64,000 nt of DNA from Streptomyces cavernicola (lineage in GTDB: Bacteria > Actinomycetota > Actinomycetes > Streptomycetales > Streptomycetaceae): contig NZ_JASCIQ010000002.1 in the NCBI RefSeq assembly GCF_029968035.1, forward strand, positions 62,001 through 126,000. Reading direction: 5' to 3'. The translations under genes and the position numbers were made by a program. Below are positions 18,071 to 28,128 of this stretch, piece after piece; the first letter of the stretch is position 1, and each line of letters begins with the position of its first letter. The notes beneath the pieces are model-generated. The model did no database searches and was not told the origin of the DNA. It worked only from the letters and a program-made list of their open reading frames with translations.

Positions 18071-18498
18071 GGCCGGACGTCACCCCCTCTGCCCTGCGAC
18101 GGCTTTGCTCACTCCCCCACTGTGGCACCCACCACTGACATCGCAATGCCGGTGGGCCAAGTGCCGGAATGCTTGCGCCGCACCCTAGTTGGGGCATCGG
18201 GGCACGTCAGCCGGTTGGGCCAGCGGTCACTCGATGGAATGGCTTTGGCTAAAGGTGGATGACGATCACGTCCCCGATCAGGCGTCAGATCCAGCCGACG
18301 TCCCGCGGGCCCGGGAGGCGTGCGCGGCGGCGTCCACGCGGGCGTATCGGGGCGCCCAGACGTACACGGGAAAGCCGCCGGTGAGCCCACAACCGCATGG
18401 CAGAACGCGGACTGCGCGGGCCGTGAAGATCACGTCCCGCGCAGTCCGGTGAGGTGAACGCCGAATCGGCTGAGCTTCGCGCTCGGGATACGGGCTGG
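18071..18498. other. 428-bp gap with purD terminator; no convincing gene
   Basis: Open frames on both strands (18189-18452 plus, 18109-18390 minus) have atypical composition and no recognisable domain or ribosome binding site. The only clear element is the hairpin described at 18408-18448. Confidence 0.5.
18408..18448 (-). terminator. Terminator hairpin downstream of purD
   Basis: CGGACTGCGCGGG at 18408-18420 and CCCGCGCAGTCCG at 18436-18448 pair over 13 bp with a 15-nt loop, 50 bases past the purD stop. Confidence 0.7.
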
Positions 18499-19764
<1,266 letters not shown>

Positions 19765-19887
19765 ACGTGCAGCCTAGCCGGAACGACCCGGTGCTTTTGT
19801 ACGGGGCGACGGGCGTGAGACGCGTCGCCTTTCGTAGGTTCCTCTACCTGGCTCTACCTGGAGGAAAGGCGCGGGCGGCGGCGACCG

Positions 19888-22206
19888 CTACTCGTTCGTG
19901 AACTCCTCGACCACCGTCGCGCCCAACTCCCGCATGATCAGGTCGTGTCCGGAGAGCGCCGAGTCGTCCAGGTCCGGGTCGTCGTCCGCCGGGACGTCGT
20001 CCTCGATGGAGTACGGCGGCGGCTCCGGCGCGGAGGGCTCGGGACGCGGGGCGGGCGCGGCCGGAGCCGGTGCCGAGGCCTGCGGCGGTGCGGGGCGCTG
20101 CGGGGCCGGGGCCTGCTGCGGCTGTACGGGGGCCTGCGGCTGGGGCGCGGGCTGGCGCGGAGCCGGAGCGCCGCCGCCGAAGTTGGCCGCGGCGGGCGGC
20201 GGTGCGGCACCGCCCGACGGGTCGACGATGGCCTCGATCTTCCAGTGCGCGTTGAACTGCTCGGCCAGGGCCTGGCGGAGCACGTCCTCGCTGCCGCTGC
20301 TCACGAAGTTGTCCCTGGCTCCGGCGTTGATGAAGCCGACCTGCAGGGTCTGGCCGTCGAACCCGGCCACCGAGGCGTTCTGGCTGAGCAGGATCCAGGT
20401 GAAGCGGCGGCGGTTCTTGACCGCCTCCAGGATGTTCGGCCACAGGCTGCGGGCGTCGAGCCCACCGGCGGGCGGCCCCACCGGGGCACCGGCCGGGGGG
20501 CCCTGCGGAGGCTGCGGCGCCTGCGGGGCGGCGGCCTGCGCCGGGGCCGGGCTCGGCGGGTTCGGACGGCCGCCGCCCGCGGGGGCGGCCGTGGGCCAGG
20601 CGCCGGGACGCGAGCCGCCGCCGGCAGGCGCACCGCCCTGACCGGGACCGCCGCCGGAACCGGCACCCGAGACCGTCGGCCACGCACCGGGCGCGGGCGC
20701 GGCAGCCGGACCGCCGGCCTGCGCGGCCGGCGCCATCGGAGCAGCAGCAGGAGCCGCGGGCTGTACGGGCGCGGGGGCGGGCTCGACGGGAGCGGCAGCC
20801 GGAGCCGGAGCCGGGGCGGGCGCAGGAGCAGGCGCGGGCGCAGGAGGCGTTGCTTCCGGAGCAGCGGGGGCCGGAGCCGGAGCGGAGCCGGAGGGAGAGG
20901 GAGCGGCACCGGCTCCGCGCACCGCAGCACGCGCGGCGGCCGGTCCCCCACCGGGAGGCACGGCGGGGCCGGGCTGCGGCATGGGCGCGTGGGCGTCGGG
21001 CCCCGGCACGTACCCCATGGCGGGGGCCTGGGCGCCGGCGTTGAAGTTCCCGCCGCGCTCCAGGCGGTCGAGCCGGGCCATGACGGCGCGCTCGTCGTCG
21101 TACGCGGCGGGCAGCAGCACGCGCGCGCAGATCAGCTCCAGTTGCAGCCGCGGCGAGGTGGCGCCGCGCATCTCCGTCAGGCCTGCGTTGACGAGGTCGG
21201 CGGCGCGGCTGAGCTCGGCGGCGCCGAAGACCCCGGCCTGCGCCTGCATCCGCTCCACCACATCGGCGGGGGCGTCGATGAGCCCCTTCTCCGCGGCGTC
21301 CGGCACCGCGGCGAGGATGACGAGGTCCCGCAGCCGCTCCAGCAGATCGGCAACGAAGCGGCGCGGGTCGTTGCCGCCCTCGATGACCCGGTCCACCACC
21401 TCGAAGGCGGCGGCGCCGTCACCGGCCGCGAAGGCGTCCACCACGGAGTCGAGCAGGGAGCCCTCGGTGTAACCGAGCAGGGACGTCGCCATGGTGTACG
21501 TCACACCGTCCGCGCCCGCGCCCGCGAGGAGCTGGTCCATGACGGACATGGAGTCACGCACGGAGCCCGCGCCGGCCCGCACCACCAGCGGCAGCACCCC
21601 GTCCTCCACGGGGATGTCCTCCTTGCCGCAGACCTCGCCGAGGTAGTCCCTGAGGGTGCCCGGCGGCACGAGGCGGAAGGGGTAGTGGTGCGTACGCGAG
21701 CGGATGGTGCCGATGACCTTCTCGGGCTCCGTCGTCGCGAAGATGAACTTGAGGTGCTCCGGCGGCTCCTCGACCACCTTCAGGAGGGCGTTGAAGCCCG
21801 CCGAGGTGACCATGTGGGCCTCGTCGATGATGTAGATCTTGTACCGACTGCTGGCCGGGCCGAAGAAGGCCTTCTCGCGCAGGTCACGGGCGTCGTCCAC
21901 GCCACCGTGCGAAGCCGCGTCGATCTCGATGACGTCGATCGAGCCCGGCCCGTTGCGCGCGAGGTCGCGGCAGGACTGGCACTCGCCGCAGGGGTTCGGA
22001 GTGGGACCTTGCTCACAGTTGAGGCAGCGCGCCAGGATGCGCGCGCTGGTCGTCTTACCGCAGCCGCGCGGGCCACTGAACAGGTACGCGTGATTGACCC
22101 GGTTGTTCCGCAGCGCCTGCTGCAGCGGGTCGGTCACATGTTCCTGCCCGATGACCTCGGCGAACGACTCCGGGCGATAACGGCGGTACAGCGCAAGGGA
22201 CGACAC
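19888..22206 (-). CDS. dnaX: DNA polymerase III subunit gamma/tau
   Basis: The 772-residue clamp-loader ATPase begins SSLALYRRYRPESFAEVIGQ. It has Walker A FSGPRGCGKTTSA, the four-Cys zinc module (CLNCEQGPTPNPCGECQSC), IIDEAHMVTSAG and the sensor SRTHHYPF. After about residue 390 comes a long Pro/Ala/Gly-rich linker and then a small folded domain (about 590-680; LWPNILEAVKNRRRFTWIL). GTG 22204-22206 is the start: TAACCT at 22214-22219 ends 7 bases before it, giving a leaderless mRNA. The SRP RNA gene lies just upstream, as in many actinobacteria. No frameshift motif for a separate gamma form was recognised. Confidence 0.95.
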   Translation of the reverse strand: MSSLALYRRYRPESFAEVIGQEHVTDPLQQALRNNRVNHAYLFSGPRGCGKTTSARILARCLNCEQGPTPNPCGECQSCRDLARNGPGSIDVIEIDAASHGGVDDARDLREKAFFGPASSRYKIYIIDEAHMVTSAGFNALLKVVEEPPEHLKFIFATTEPEKVIGTIRSRTHHYPFRLVPPGTLRDYLGEVCGKEDIPVEDGVLPLVVRAGAGSVRDSMSVMDQLLAGAGADGVTYTMATSLLGYTEGSLLDSVVDAFAAGDGAAAFEVVDRVIEGGNDPRRFVADLLERLRDLVILAAVPDAAEKGLIDAPADVVERMQAQAGVFGAAELSRAADLVNAGLTEMRGATSPRLQLELICARVLLPAAYDDERAVMARLDRLERGGNFNAGAQAPAMGYVPGPDAHAPMPQPGPAVPPGGGPAAARAAVRGAGAAPSPSGSAPAPAPAAPEATPPAPAPAPAPAPAPAPAAAPVEPAPAPVQPAAPAAAPMAPAAQAGGPAAAPAPGAWPTVSGAGSGGGPGQGGAPAGGGSRPGAWPTAAPAGGGRPNPPSPAPAQAAAPQAPQPPQGPPAGAPVGPPAGGLDARSLWPNILEAVKNRRRFTWILLSQNASVAGFDGQTLQVGFINAGARDNFVSSGSEDVLRQALAEQFNAHWKIEAIVDPSGGAAPPPAAANFGGGAPAPRQPAPQPQAPVQPQQAPAPQRPAPPQASAPAPAAPAPRPEPSAPEPPPYSIEDDVPADDDPDLDDSALSGHDLIMRELGATVVEEFTNE

Positions 22207-22285
22207 GCATACGAGGTTAATGGTGCCCACCGACAACCGGCCCCGCCCACGGACTGCGGCGGCCCCCCGGCCCCTCCCCGGAAAC

Positions 22286-22383
22286 GCAAGCGCCCCCCAC
22301 GCACCCGCCAGAGCCGACCTACCCTTGCTGCCTTCCGGCCCTGGGGGAGTTCAGTCAGATAGCGCCACGTGAGGGGCTGCGCC
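22286..22383 (-). ncRNA. ffs: Signal recognition particle RNA, small bacterial type
   Basis: Read on the minus strand it contains the Ffh-binding core GGGCCGGAAGGCAGCAAGGG with the GGAA tetraloop. Flanking arms (CCCCTCACG near the 5' end, CGTGGGGGG near the 3' end) close a long hairpin of about 98 nt. Position directly upstream of dnaX is the usual one. Ends are estimated from pairing. Confidence 0.9.
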
Positions 22384-22453
22384 AAGAGTACATGCTCCGG
22401 GCGGAGGGGAACGAGTTCGCGAGCACTCCTCAACGTCTTGTATTGTTTGCCGC

Positions 22454-22538
22454 GGAGGATTCGCCTAGAGGCCTAGGGCGCACGCTTGGAAAGCGTGTTG
22501 GGGGCAACCCCTCACGAGTTCGAATCTCGTATCCTCCG
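22454..22538 (+). tRNA. tRNA-Ser (anticodon GGA)
   Basis: 85 nt with a long variable arm, acceptor GGAGGAT/ATCCTCC, anticodon stem CACGC/GCGTG and loop TTGGAAA. It is divergent from ffs. Confidence 0.93.
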
Positions 22539-22560
22539 CCAGTGCCTCACCGGGCACGAT

Positions 22561-22598
22561 GTCGAAGGGCCCCACCGTTCGCGGTGGGGCCCTTCGAC
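22561..22598 (+). terminator. Terminator after tRNA-Ser(GGA)
   Basis: A 17-bp perfect stem (22561-22577 with 22582-22598) closes a TTCG tetraloop, 22 bases after the tRNA. Confidence 0.85.
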
Positions 22599-22646
22599 GT
22601 TTCCGCCGCCAAGTCGGGCTCTGTGCCGCCCGTTTCCGCCTCTTAA

Positions 22647-22711
22647 AGGTGCCGGTTAGAGGTGTCGGTCAGGGGTGCCGGTCAGGGGTGCCGGTCAGGG
22701 GTGCCGGCCTT
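22647..22711. repeat. 13-bp tandem repeat, about five copies
   Basis: Units GGGTGCCGGTCAG and close variants start at 22647, 22660, 22673, 22686 and 22699. The last runs into the 3' end of the AraC-type gene. Confidence 0.85.
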
Positions 22712-23466
22712 CATCTCCCGTTCCCGCGCAGTGAGCCCGGGGTGCGGGCGAGGAGGGTTCGGGAGGTGCGGGTCAGGTGGGGCTGGTCGGCGAAGCCCGC
22801 TGCGGCCGCGGAGTCGGCCGGCGAGGAGTGCGGGAGGGCCGCGACCGCTTCGCGCAGGCGGGACCAGCGGCGCAGCAGGGCGAGCGGGACGCCCACCGAC
22901 TCCCGGACCAGGGCGCGCAGTCGGGGCGGGGAGAGGCCGACGTCGGCGGCGATCTCGTCCAGGGGCGCGTGCGGGACGGGGCGGGCGGCCTCGCGTACGG
23001 CCTGCACCACGCGCGCGTCCAGGGTGGGCCCGGTCCCGGTGTGCGGGCGCAGCAGCGCGTGGAGTTCGGCGTGGACGGCGGGCAGGTCGGGCGGCGCCGC
23101 GTCGGCGGTGACCGGGCCGAGGGCCGCGAGCAGGCGTCGTACGGCGTGCTGATCGAGGCGTACGAGGCCCAGGTCGGGGCGGAGGTGCCAGGCGTCGAGG
23201 AACAGGGCGGCGTAGCCGGAGGTCGTGGCGCAGGTGTGGGCCAGCTGCGGGGGCACGATCAGGCCCGGTGCGGTGAGCGGCGGGCGGGCGCCGCGGCCCA
23301 GGACGGTGTGGCCGGCGGTCGGCAGGACGACCTTCCAGGCCGGGTGCCGGTGGCGGGTGACGGCGAACGGCGCGGACTCGGCGAACAGCGTCGCCTCGGG
23401 GCCGGTGGCGAACGCCCGTAGCCGATCGTTCTGTTCAAGCGTCCAGGTGCGGGATGAGTCGAACAT
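22711..23466 (-). CDS. AraC-family transcriptional regulator
   Basis: The 251-residue protein has an N-terminal cupin-like sensor part (HRHPAWKVVLPTAGHTVLGRG, with a metal- or ligand-type His cluster) and a C-terminal double helix-turn-helix (PLDEIAADVGLSPPRLRALV; AAGFADQPHLTRTSRTLL). ATG 23464-23466 begins MFDSSRTWTLEQND; the longer frame upstream is antisense to the neighbouring gene. It is divergent, 6 bp apart, from the interrupted DoxX-like gene, which may be its target. Confidence 0.88.
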   Translation of the reverse strand: MFDSSRTWTLEQNDRLRAFATGPEATLFAESAPFAVTRHRHPAWKVVLPTAGHTVLGRGARPPLTAPGLIVPPQLAHTCATTSGYAALFLDAWHLRPDLGLVRLDQHAVRRLLAALGPVTADAAPPDLPAVHAELHALLRPHTGTGPTLDARVVQAVREAARPVPHAPLDEIAADVGLSPPRLRALVRESVGVPLALLRRWSRLREAVAALPHSSPADSAAAAGFADQPHLTRTSRTLLARTPGSLRGNGR

Positions 23467-23472
23467 CGCGGC

Positions 23473-23841
23473 ATGGACTCTATGGGTGCGGTCGCGCTGG
23501 CGGTGTTCCTTGTGGCGGCGGGGTGTGCGCACTTCGTGTTCCCCGGCTACTTCCGGTCCCTTGTTCCCGAGTAGCTCGGGGCGGGTGGGGTGCTCGTGGT
23601 GGTTTCCGGGGTGGTGGAGGTGCTCGTCGGGGCGCTTGTGCTCGCGCCCGCGAGCCGGGCGGTCGGGGCGTGGGCCGCTGCGGGGCTCTTCGCCGTGTAT
23701 CTCGTGCCGCATCTCGACGCCTTTCGGCCCGTGCACCGCGACCGGCCCGGCGTGCTGTGGCAGCCGGCCGGGGTGGCGGCGCGGCTCGTGGTGAACATCT
23801 GGTACGTGGGCTGGGCGGTCGCCGTGGCGCTCACCGCCTGA
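23473..23841 (+). pseudogene. DoxX-like membrane protein, interrupted by in-frame TAG
   Basis: From ATG 23473 the frame encodes 33 residues ending AHFVFPGYFRSLVPE, then TAG at 23572-23574. The same frame continues without another stop as LGAGGVLVVVSGVVEVLVGA to 23841. Joined, the two parts give a normal DoxX-family protein of about 122 residues with four membrane helices; relatives have Trp where the TAG is (VPxWL). A single TGG-to-TAG change explains it. The 3' part could still be made from an internal start (ATG-less; GTG 23590). It could also be a sequencing error. Confidence 0.8.
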
Positions 23842-23993
23842 GCGGCCCGGGACCGAGCTCTCTGGGCCCGAGCGGTCCGGGACGAGCTGTCGGGGCCCGA
23901 GCGGTCCGGGTCGGACTGCGTCGGAGGGCCGTTGTCAGTGGGCGCGACTAGCCTGAAAACATCATCGGCTTGATCCCCATTTGGGAGGTTTCC

Positions 23994-24410
23994 ATGGCTT
24001 CGCGCCTCAATCCGTACCTCAGCTTCGACGGCGACGCCCGGCAGGCGATGGAGTTCTACAAAGAGGTGTTCGGCGGCACGCTCTCGCTGAACACCTTCGG
24101 TGATCTCGGCGGCCAGGCCGGCGGCGCCGAGGCCGACAAGATCATGCACTCCATGCTGGAGACCGCGAGCGGCTTCACGCTGATGGGCGCGGACAACCCG
24201 CCGGGAATGGAGTTCAAGGCGGGCAACAACTACTCGGTGAGCGTCAGCGGTGACGACGACGCGGAGCTGCGCGGGTACTGGGAGAAGCTCTCCGCCGACG
24301 GCACGGTGGCCGTGCCGCTGGAGAAGCAGATGTGGGGAGACGTCTTCGGGATGTGCACGGACAAGTTCGGCGTCCCGTGGATGGTCGACATCACCCAGCC
24401 GCAGGGCTGA
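23994..24410 (+). CDS. VOC-family (PhnB/glyoxalase-like) protein
   Basis: The 138-residue protein has two betaalphabetabetabeta modules (LNPYLSFDGDARQAMEFYKE; SVSGDDDAELRGYWEKLSAD) and ends with the typical FGVPWMVDITQP. It resembles PhnB/3-demethylubiquinone-type VOC proteins, whose substrates are mostly unknown. ATG 23994 is preceded by GGGAGG at 23982-23987. The gene stands alone. Two copies of GCCCGAGCGGTCCGGG lie upstream in the 150-bp gap. Confidence 0.85.
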   Translation: MASRLNPYLSFDGDARQAMEFYKEVFGGTLSLNTFGDLGGQAGGAEADKIMHSMLETASGFTLMGADNPPGMEFKAGNNYSVSVSGDDDAELRGYWEKLSADGTVAVPLEKQMWGDVFGMCTDKFGVPWMVDITQPQG

Positions 24411-24489
24411 GCCGGAGATCGCGCGCGGGCGGCCGGCTCCGGGACCGACTGACTCCGGAGGCCGACCGGCCTCGGGGGCCGACCGGCTC

Positions 24490-25344
24490 CTAGGAACCGA
24501 CCGTCTCGCGGGCCAGGGCGACCAGGTCCGGGATGGCCGGATGGCCGCCCCGTTCGCGCCAGGCAAGGAGGACGGGGACGTCGGGTGCGTCGACGAGGGG
24601 CCGGTAGGCGACGGCGGGGTGGGCGTTCATACGGGGAGTGGATTCGGGGGTGACGCCGATGGCGCGGCCGGCGGCGATCGCGGCGTGCCAGTCGTCGGTG
24701 TTGGTCACCGACACCACGGCCGTGGGCCGGCGGGTGGCGGGCCACAGGTCGAGGTTGGTGATGCCGGAGACGGTGTTGATCGCGACCGGCTGGTCCGCGA
24801 GCTCCGCCAGGGTCAGCTCGGGGCGCCCGGCGAGCACGCTGTCGGCGGCCACGACGGCGACCCGGCGCTCGGTGAGCAGCGACTCGCTGACGAACCCGGG
24901 GGCTTGGAACGGGGCGCGCAGCAGGGCGACGTCGGATCTGCCCTGGGTGAGGCCTGCCGTGCGGTCGTCGATACGGAGCAGCTCGAGCGGCGTCTCGGGG
25001 TGCCGTCGGTCCCAGCGGCGCAGCAGTTCCGAGGTGTGCTCGCCGAGCGCGGGTCCGGTGTGCCCGAGGCGCAGCGGCCAGGGGGCCAGGGCTCCGGGGT
25101 CGAGCGCGGCGTCCACCGCGGCGACGGCGGCAGCGGCCCGGTCGCGGAACACCCGCCCTTCCGGGGTGAGTTCGAGGTGGTGCGTGGAGCGGTCGACGAG
25201 CCGGGCGCCGAGGTGGTCCTCAAGGGCGCGCAGAGTGCGGGAAAGGGCGGGCTGGCTGATGTGGAGACGGGCAGCGGCGCGGGTGATCGTGCCCGCGTCG
25301 GCGATCGCGAGGAAGCAGCGCAGGTGGCGCAGTTCTACGGCCAT
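24490..25344 (-). CDS. LysR-family transcriptional regulator
   Basis: The 284-residue protein has an N-terminal winged HTH (ELRHLRCFLAIADAGTITRA; ISQPALSRTLRALEDHLGARL) and the periplasmic-binding-like effector domain. It is divergent from the EamA transporter at 25493. The shared 150-bp region holds a LysR-type box (25422-25436) and a 22-bp direct repeat, so it very likely controls that transporter and itself. Effector unknown. Confidence 0.92.
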   Translation of the reverse strand: MAVELRHLRCFLAIADAGTITRAAARLHISQPALSRTLRALEDHLGARLVDRSTHHLELTPEGRVFRDRAAAAVAAVDAALDPGALAPWPLRLGHTGPALGEHTSELLRRWDRRHPETPLELLRIDDRTAGLTQGRSDVALLRAPFQAPGFVSESLLTERRVAVVAADSVLAGRPELTLAELADQPVAINTVSGITNLDLWPATRRPTAVVSVTNTDDWHAAIAAGRAIGVTPESTPRMNAHPAVAYRPLVDAPDVPVLLAWRERGGHPAIPDLVALARETVGS

Positions 25345-25359
25345 CGCCCCCCCTCGCTC

Positions 25360-25403
25360 CTCTCACGTACCGGCCCGCTGCCTCTCACGTACGGGTCCGC
25401 TGC
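25360..25403. repeat. 22-bp direct repeat in the LysR/EamA control region
   Basis: CTCTCACGTACCGGCCCGCTGC at 25360-25381 is repeated with two changes at 25382-25403. The period equals two DNA turns. Confidence 0.75.
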
Positions 25404-25421
25404 CTCGGCGGGCGTACGGTC

Positions 25422-25436
25422 ATGCGTGTCGAGCAT
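25422..25436. promoter_or_regulatory. Candidate LysR-regulator binding box
   Basis: ATGC-N7-GCAT is a perfect dyad that also fits the T-N11-A rule for LysR proteins. It lies between the divergent lysR-type and eamA-type genes, 57 bp before the transporter start. Confidence 0.6.
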
Positions 25437-25492
25437 AACCACGGGTCATTGCGCATTTCACCTGGAGCGGAGGGCTCCGTAGCGTGGAGGGC

Positions 25493-26461
25493 ATGACGAC
25501 GACCGCCCCTCGCCCCGCTTCCGTCTCCGCCGGTACGGCCACGGGTCCCGAGCCGTCGGCGGGGCGCGGTCGGCTGGTCGGGGTGGGGCTCGTCGTGGCC
25601 GGGGCGCTGTCGACGCAGTTCGGGTCGGCGGTCGCCGCGCTGCTGTTCCCGCGGGCGGGCGCCCTCGGGATCGTCACGCTGCGGCTCGTGCTCTCGGCGG
25701 TGCTGCTGCTCGCCGTGTGCCGGCCGCGGCTGCGCGGGCACACGCGCTCCGACTGGGCCGTGGTGTGCGGGTTCGGGCTCGCGCTCGGCGGGATGAACAC
25801 GTTGTTCTACCAGTCCATCGAGCGGATTCCGCTCGGCCCCGCGGTGACCCTTGAGGTGCTCGGTCCGCTCGCCCTTTCCGTGATCGCCTCGCGGCGGCTC
25901 GCCAGCCTGCTGTGGGCGGCGCTCGCCCTGGGCGGTGTGTTCCTGCTCGGCGAGGGCGGCTTCGGCCAACTCAACCTCGCCGGTGTCGCGTTCGCGCTCG
26001 GCGCCGGGGTGATGTGGGCCGCGTACATCCTGATGAGCGCGCGGGCCGGGGCGCGGTTCCCGCGGGCGGACGGGCTGGCGCTCGCGATGGGAGTGGCGGC
26101 TGTGGTCAGCCTGCCGATCGGCCTGGCGAGCGCGGGGGCGGCGCTGTTCGTACCGTCGACGCTGGCGCTCGGGCTCGCGCTCGCCGCGATGTCCTCCGGG
26201 CTGCCGTACTCGCTCGAGCTGTTCGCGCTGCGCCGGCTGCCCGCGTCGACCTTCGCCGTACTGATGAGCCTCGCGCCCGCGGTCGCCGCGCTGGCCGGAC
26301 TGCTCGTCCTGGGGCAGGAGTTGGCGGTCACGCAGTGGCTGGCCATCGCACTCGTGGTCACGGCGAGCATCGGGGCGGTACGGATGGGATCGGCGCGGCG
26401 TACGCCCACCCGTCTGCGCATGCGTACGCGCACGAAGGGCGTCACGAAGGGCGTGGGGTAG
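25493..26461 (+). CDS. EamA-family drug/metabolite transporter
   Basis: The 322-residue protein has ten predicted membrane helices in two EamA repeats (LVVAGALSTQFGSAVAALLF; GGMNTLFYQSIERIPLGPAV; ALRRLPASTFAVLMSLAPAV). It is close to RhtA-type amino-acid/metabolite exporters. ATG 25493 is preferred because TAGCGT at 25480-25485 ends 7 bases before it (leaderless). An alternative is GTG 25484, which has GGAGGG at 25469-25474. It is regulated, by inference, by the divergent LysR protein. Confidence 0.88.
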   Translation: MTTTAPRPASVSAGTATGPEPSAGRGRLVGVGLVVAGALSTQFGSAVAALLFPRAGALGIVTLRLVLSAVLLLAVCRPRLRGHTRSDWAVVCGFGLALGGMNTLFYQSIERIPLGPAVTLEVLGPLALSVIASRRLASLLWAALALGGVFLLGEGGFGQLNLAGVAFALGAGVMWAAYILMSARAGARFPRADGLALAMGVAAVVSLPIGLASAGAALFVPSTLALGLALAAMSSGLPYSLELFALRRLPASTFAVLMSLAPAVAALAGLLVLGQELAVTQWLAIALVVTASIGAVRMGSARRTPTRLRMRTRTKGVTKGVG

Positions 26462-26520
26462 CGCGCGGCCGCGTCGAAACGGTCAACTGAGGGTCCACCC
26501 CCATCCGGCCGGGAGACGAG

Positions 26521-28128
26521 ATGCCGCAAGCACCGGAGCACGGCCAGGACGCCGAGCCCGAGCCCGACACCACGCTGCGCGAAGGGCCCGAGCACGTGGA
26601 CGTTCTCATCGTCGGCGCCGGGCTCTCCGGCATCGGTGCGGCCTGCCACCTGCGGCGCAGCGCGCCCGGCAAGAGCTTCGCCGTGCTCGAGGGGCGGGAG
26701 GCGATCGGCGGGACCTGGGACCTGTTCCGGTATCCGGGGGTCCGCTCGGACTCGGACATGCACACGCTCGGCTACGCGTTCCGGCCGTGGACCGAGGAGC
26801 GGGCGATCGTCGACGGCGCCTCGATCCGCGCGTACATCCAGGAGACCGCGCGCACGTACGGCGTGGACCGGGCGATCCGGTTCGGGCACCGGGTGAGCCG
26901 CGCCGAGTGGTCCTCCGCCGAGGGCCGCTGGACGGTGACCGTGCAGCGCGCGGGCGCCCCCGGAGAGACGCACCCCGAAGGGACCCACCACAGCGAGACG
27001 CACCCCGGAGAGAAGGACCTCGGCGAGAAGGACCTCGGCGAGAAGCGGCTGACCTGCACGTTCCTGTTCGTCTGCGCCGGTTACTACCGCTACGACGAGG
27101 GGTACACCCCGGACTTCCCCGGCATCGCGGAGTTCGGCGGGCAGGTCGTGCACCCGCAGCACTGGCCCGCGGACCTGGACCACGCCGGCAAGCGGATCGT
27201 GGTGATCGGCAGCGGGGCGACGGCCGTGACGCTCGTACCGGCGCTCGCCGAGACCGCGGCCCACGTGACGATGGTGCAGCGCTCGCCCAGCCATGTGCTC
27301 GCACTGCCCTCGAAGGACCTGTTCGCGCGCCCGCTGAACCGGATCCTGCCGCGCCGCACCGCGGGCAGCGCGCTGCGCTGGAAGAACGCGCTGCTCGCCC
27401 TTGCCAACTTCCAGCTCAGCCGGCGCGCGCCGCGGTTCGTCGCGGGCGCCCTGCGCCGGGCCGCGCGCCGCCGACTGCCCAGCGGGTACGACGTGGACAC
27501 GCACTTCCGGCCGAGCTACGGGCCCTGGGACCAGCGCCTCTGCATCGCGCCGGACGGGGATCTGTTCACCGCGATCCGCAGGCGCCGGGCGTCCGTGGCG
27601 ACCGACACCGTCGCCGGGTTCACGCCCACCGGGGTGCGGCTCGGCTCGGGCGAGGAGCTGGCGGCCGATGTCGTGGTGACGGCGACGGGCCTGAACCTGC
27701 TGGCGATCGGCGGGATCGGCCTGACCGTCGACGGCAAGGAGATCGATGTCGCGGACACGGTCGCGTACAAGGGGATGATGCTGTCCGGCGTGCCGAACTT
27801 CGCGCTGACCATCGGCTACACCAACGCGTCCTGGACCCTGAAGGCCGATCTCGTCGCGACGTACGTCTGCCGGCTCCTGGCGCACATGGACGAGCACGGG
27901 TACGACGTGTGCACACCCCAACTCCCCGACGACGGCGGCGCGTTGAGGCCGCTGATCGACCTGGACTCGGGGTACGTGCGGCGCTCGCTCGACGCGCTGC
28001 CGAAGCAGGGGGCGACGGCGCCGTGGCGGCTCAACCAGAACTACCCGCGCGATGTGCGGACGCTGCGCCACGGGCCGGTGCAGGACCGGGGCGTCCGGTT
28101 CGAGCGCACCGCCCGCACCCGCCCTTGA
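26521..28128 (+). CDS. Flavin-containing monooxygenase, Baeyer-Villiger type
   Basis: The 535-residue protein has an N-terminal FAD site (VLIVGAGLSGIGAACHL), the class B monooxygenase fingerprint FGGQVVHPQHWP (FxGxxxHxxxW) and an NADPH site VVIGSGATAVTL. It should insert oxygen into a ketone or heteroatom; the substrate is unknown. Residues 143-177 hold an extra hydrophilic insert made of repeats (GETHPEG, SETHPGE, EKDLGEKDLGEK), in DNA a local tandem duplication. ATG 26521 follows GGGAGACGAG. The stop codon overlaps the -35 of the next gene's promoter. Confidence 0.88.
   Translation: MPQAPEHGQDAEPEPDTTLREGPEHVDVLIVGAGLSGIGAACHLRRSAPGKSFAVLEGREAIGGTWDLFRYPGVRSDSDMHTLGYAFRPWTEERAIVDGASIRAYIQETARTYGVDRAIRFGHRVSRAEWSSAEGRWTVTVQRAGAPGETHPEGTHHSETHPGEKDLGEKDLGEKRLTCTFLFVCAGYYRYDEGYTPDFPGIAEFGGQVVHPQHWPADLDHAGKRIVVIGSGATAVTLVPALAETAAHVTMVQRSPSHVLALPSKDLFARPLNRILPRRTAGSALRWKNALLALANFQLSRRAPRFVAGALRRAARRRLPSGYDVDTHFRPSYGPWDQRLCIAPDGDLFTAIRRRRASVATDTVAGFTPTGVRLGSGEELAADVVVTATGLNLLAIGGIGLTVDGKEIDVADTVAYKGMMLSGVPNFALTIGYTNASWTLKADLVATYVCRLLAHMDEHGYDVCTPQLPDDGGALRPLIDLDSGYVRRSLDALPKQGATAPWRLNQNYPRDVRTLRHGPVQDRGVRFERTARTRP

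Noticed and set aside
18189..18452. 87-codon plus-strand frame in the purD downstream gap
   Set aside because: No ribosome binding site, no known domain, and it runs through the purD terminator hairpin.
22711..23736. Longer AraC start at 23736
   Set aside because: The extra 90 residues are His/Arg-rich antisense of the DoxX-like gene; MFDSS at 23466 is the sensible start.
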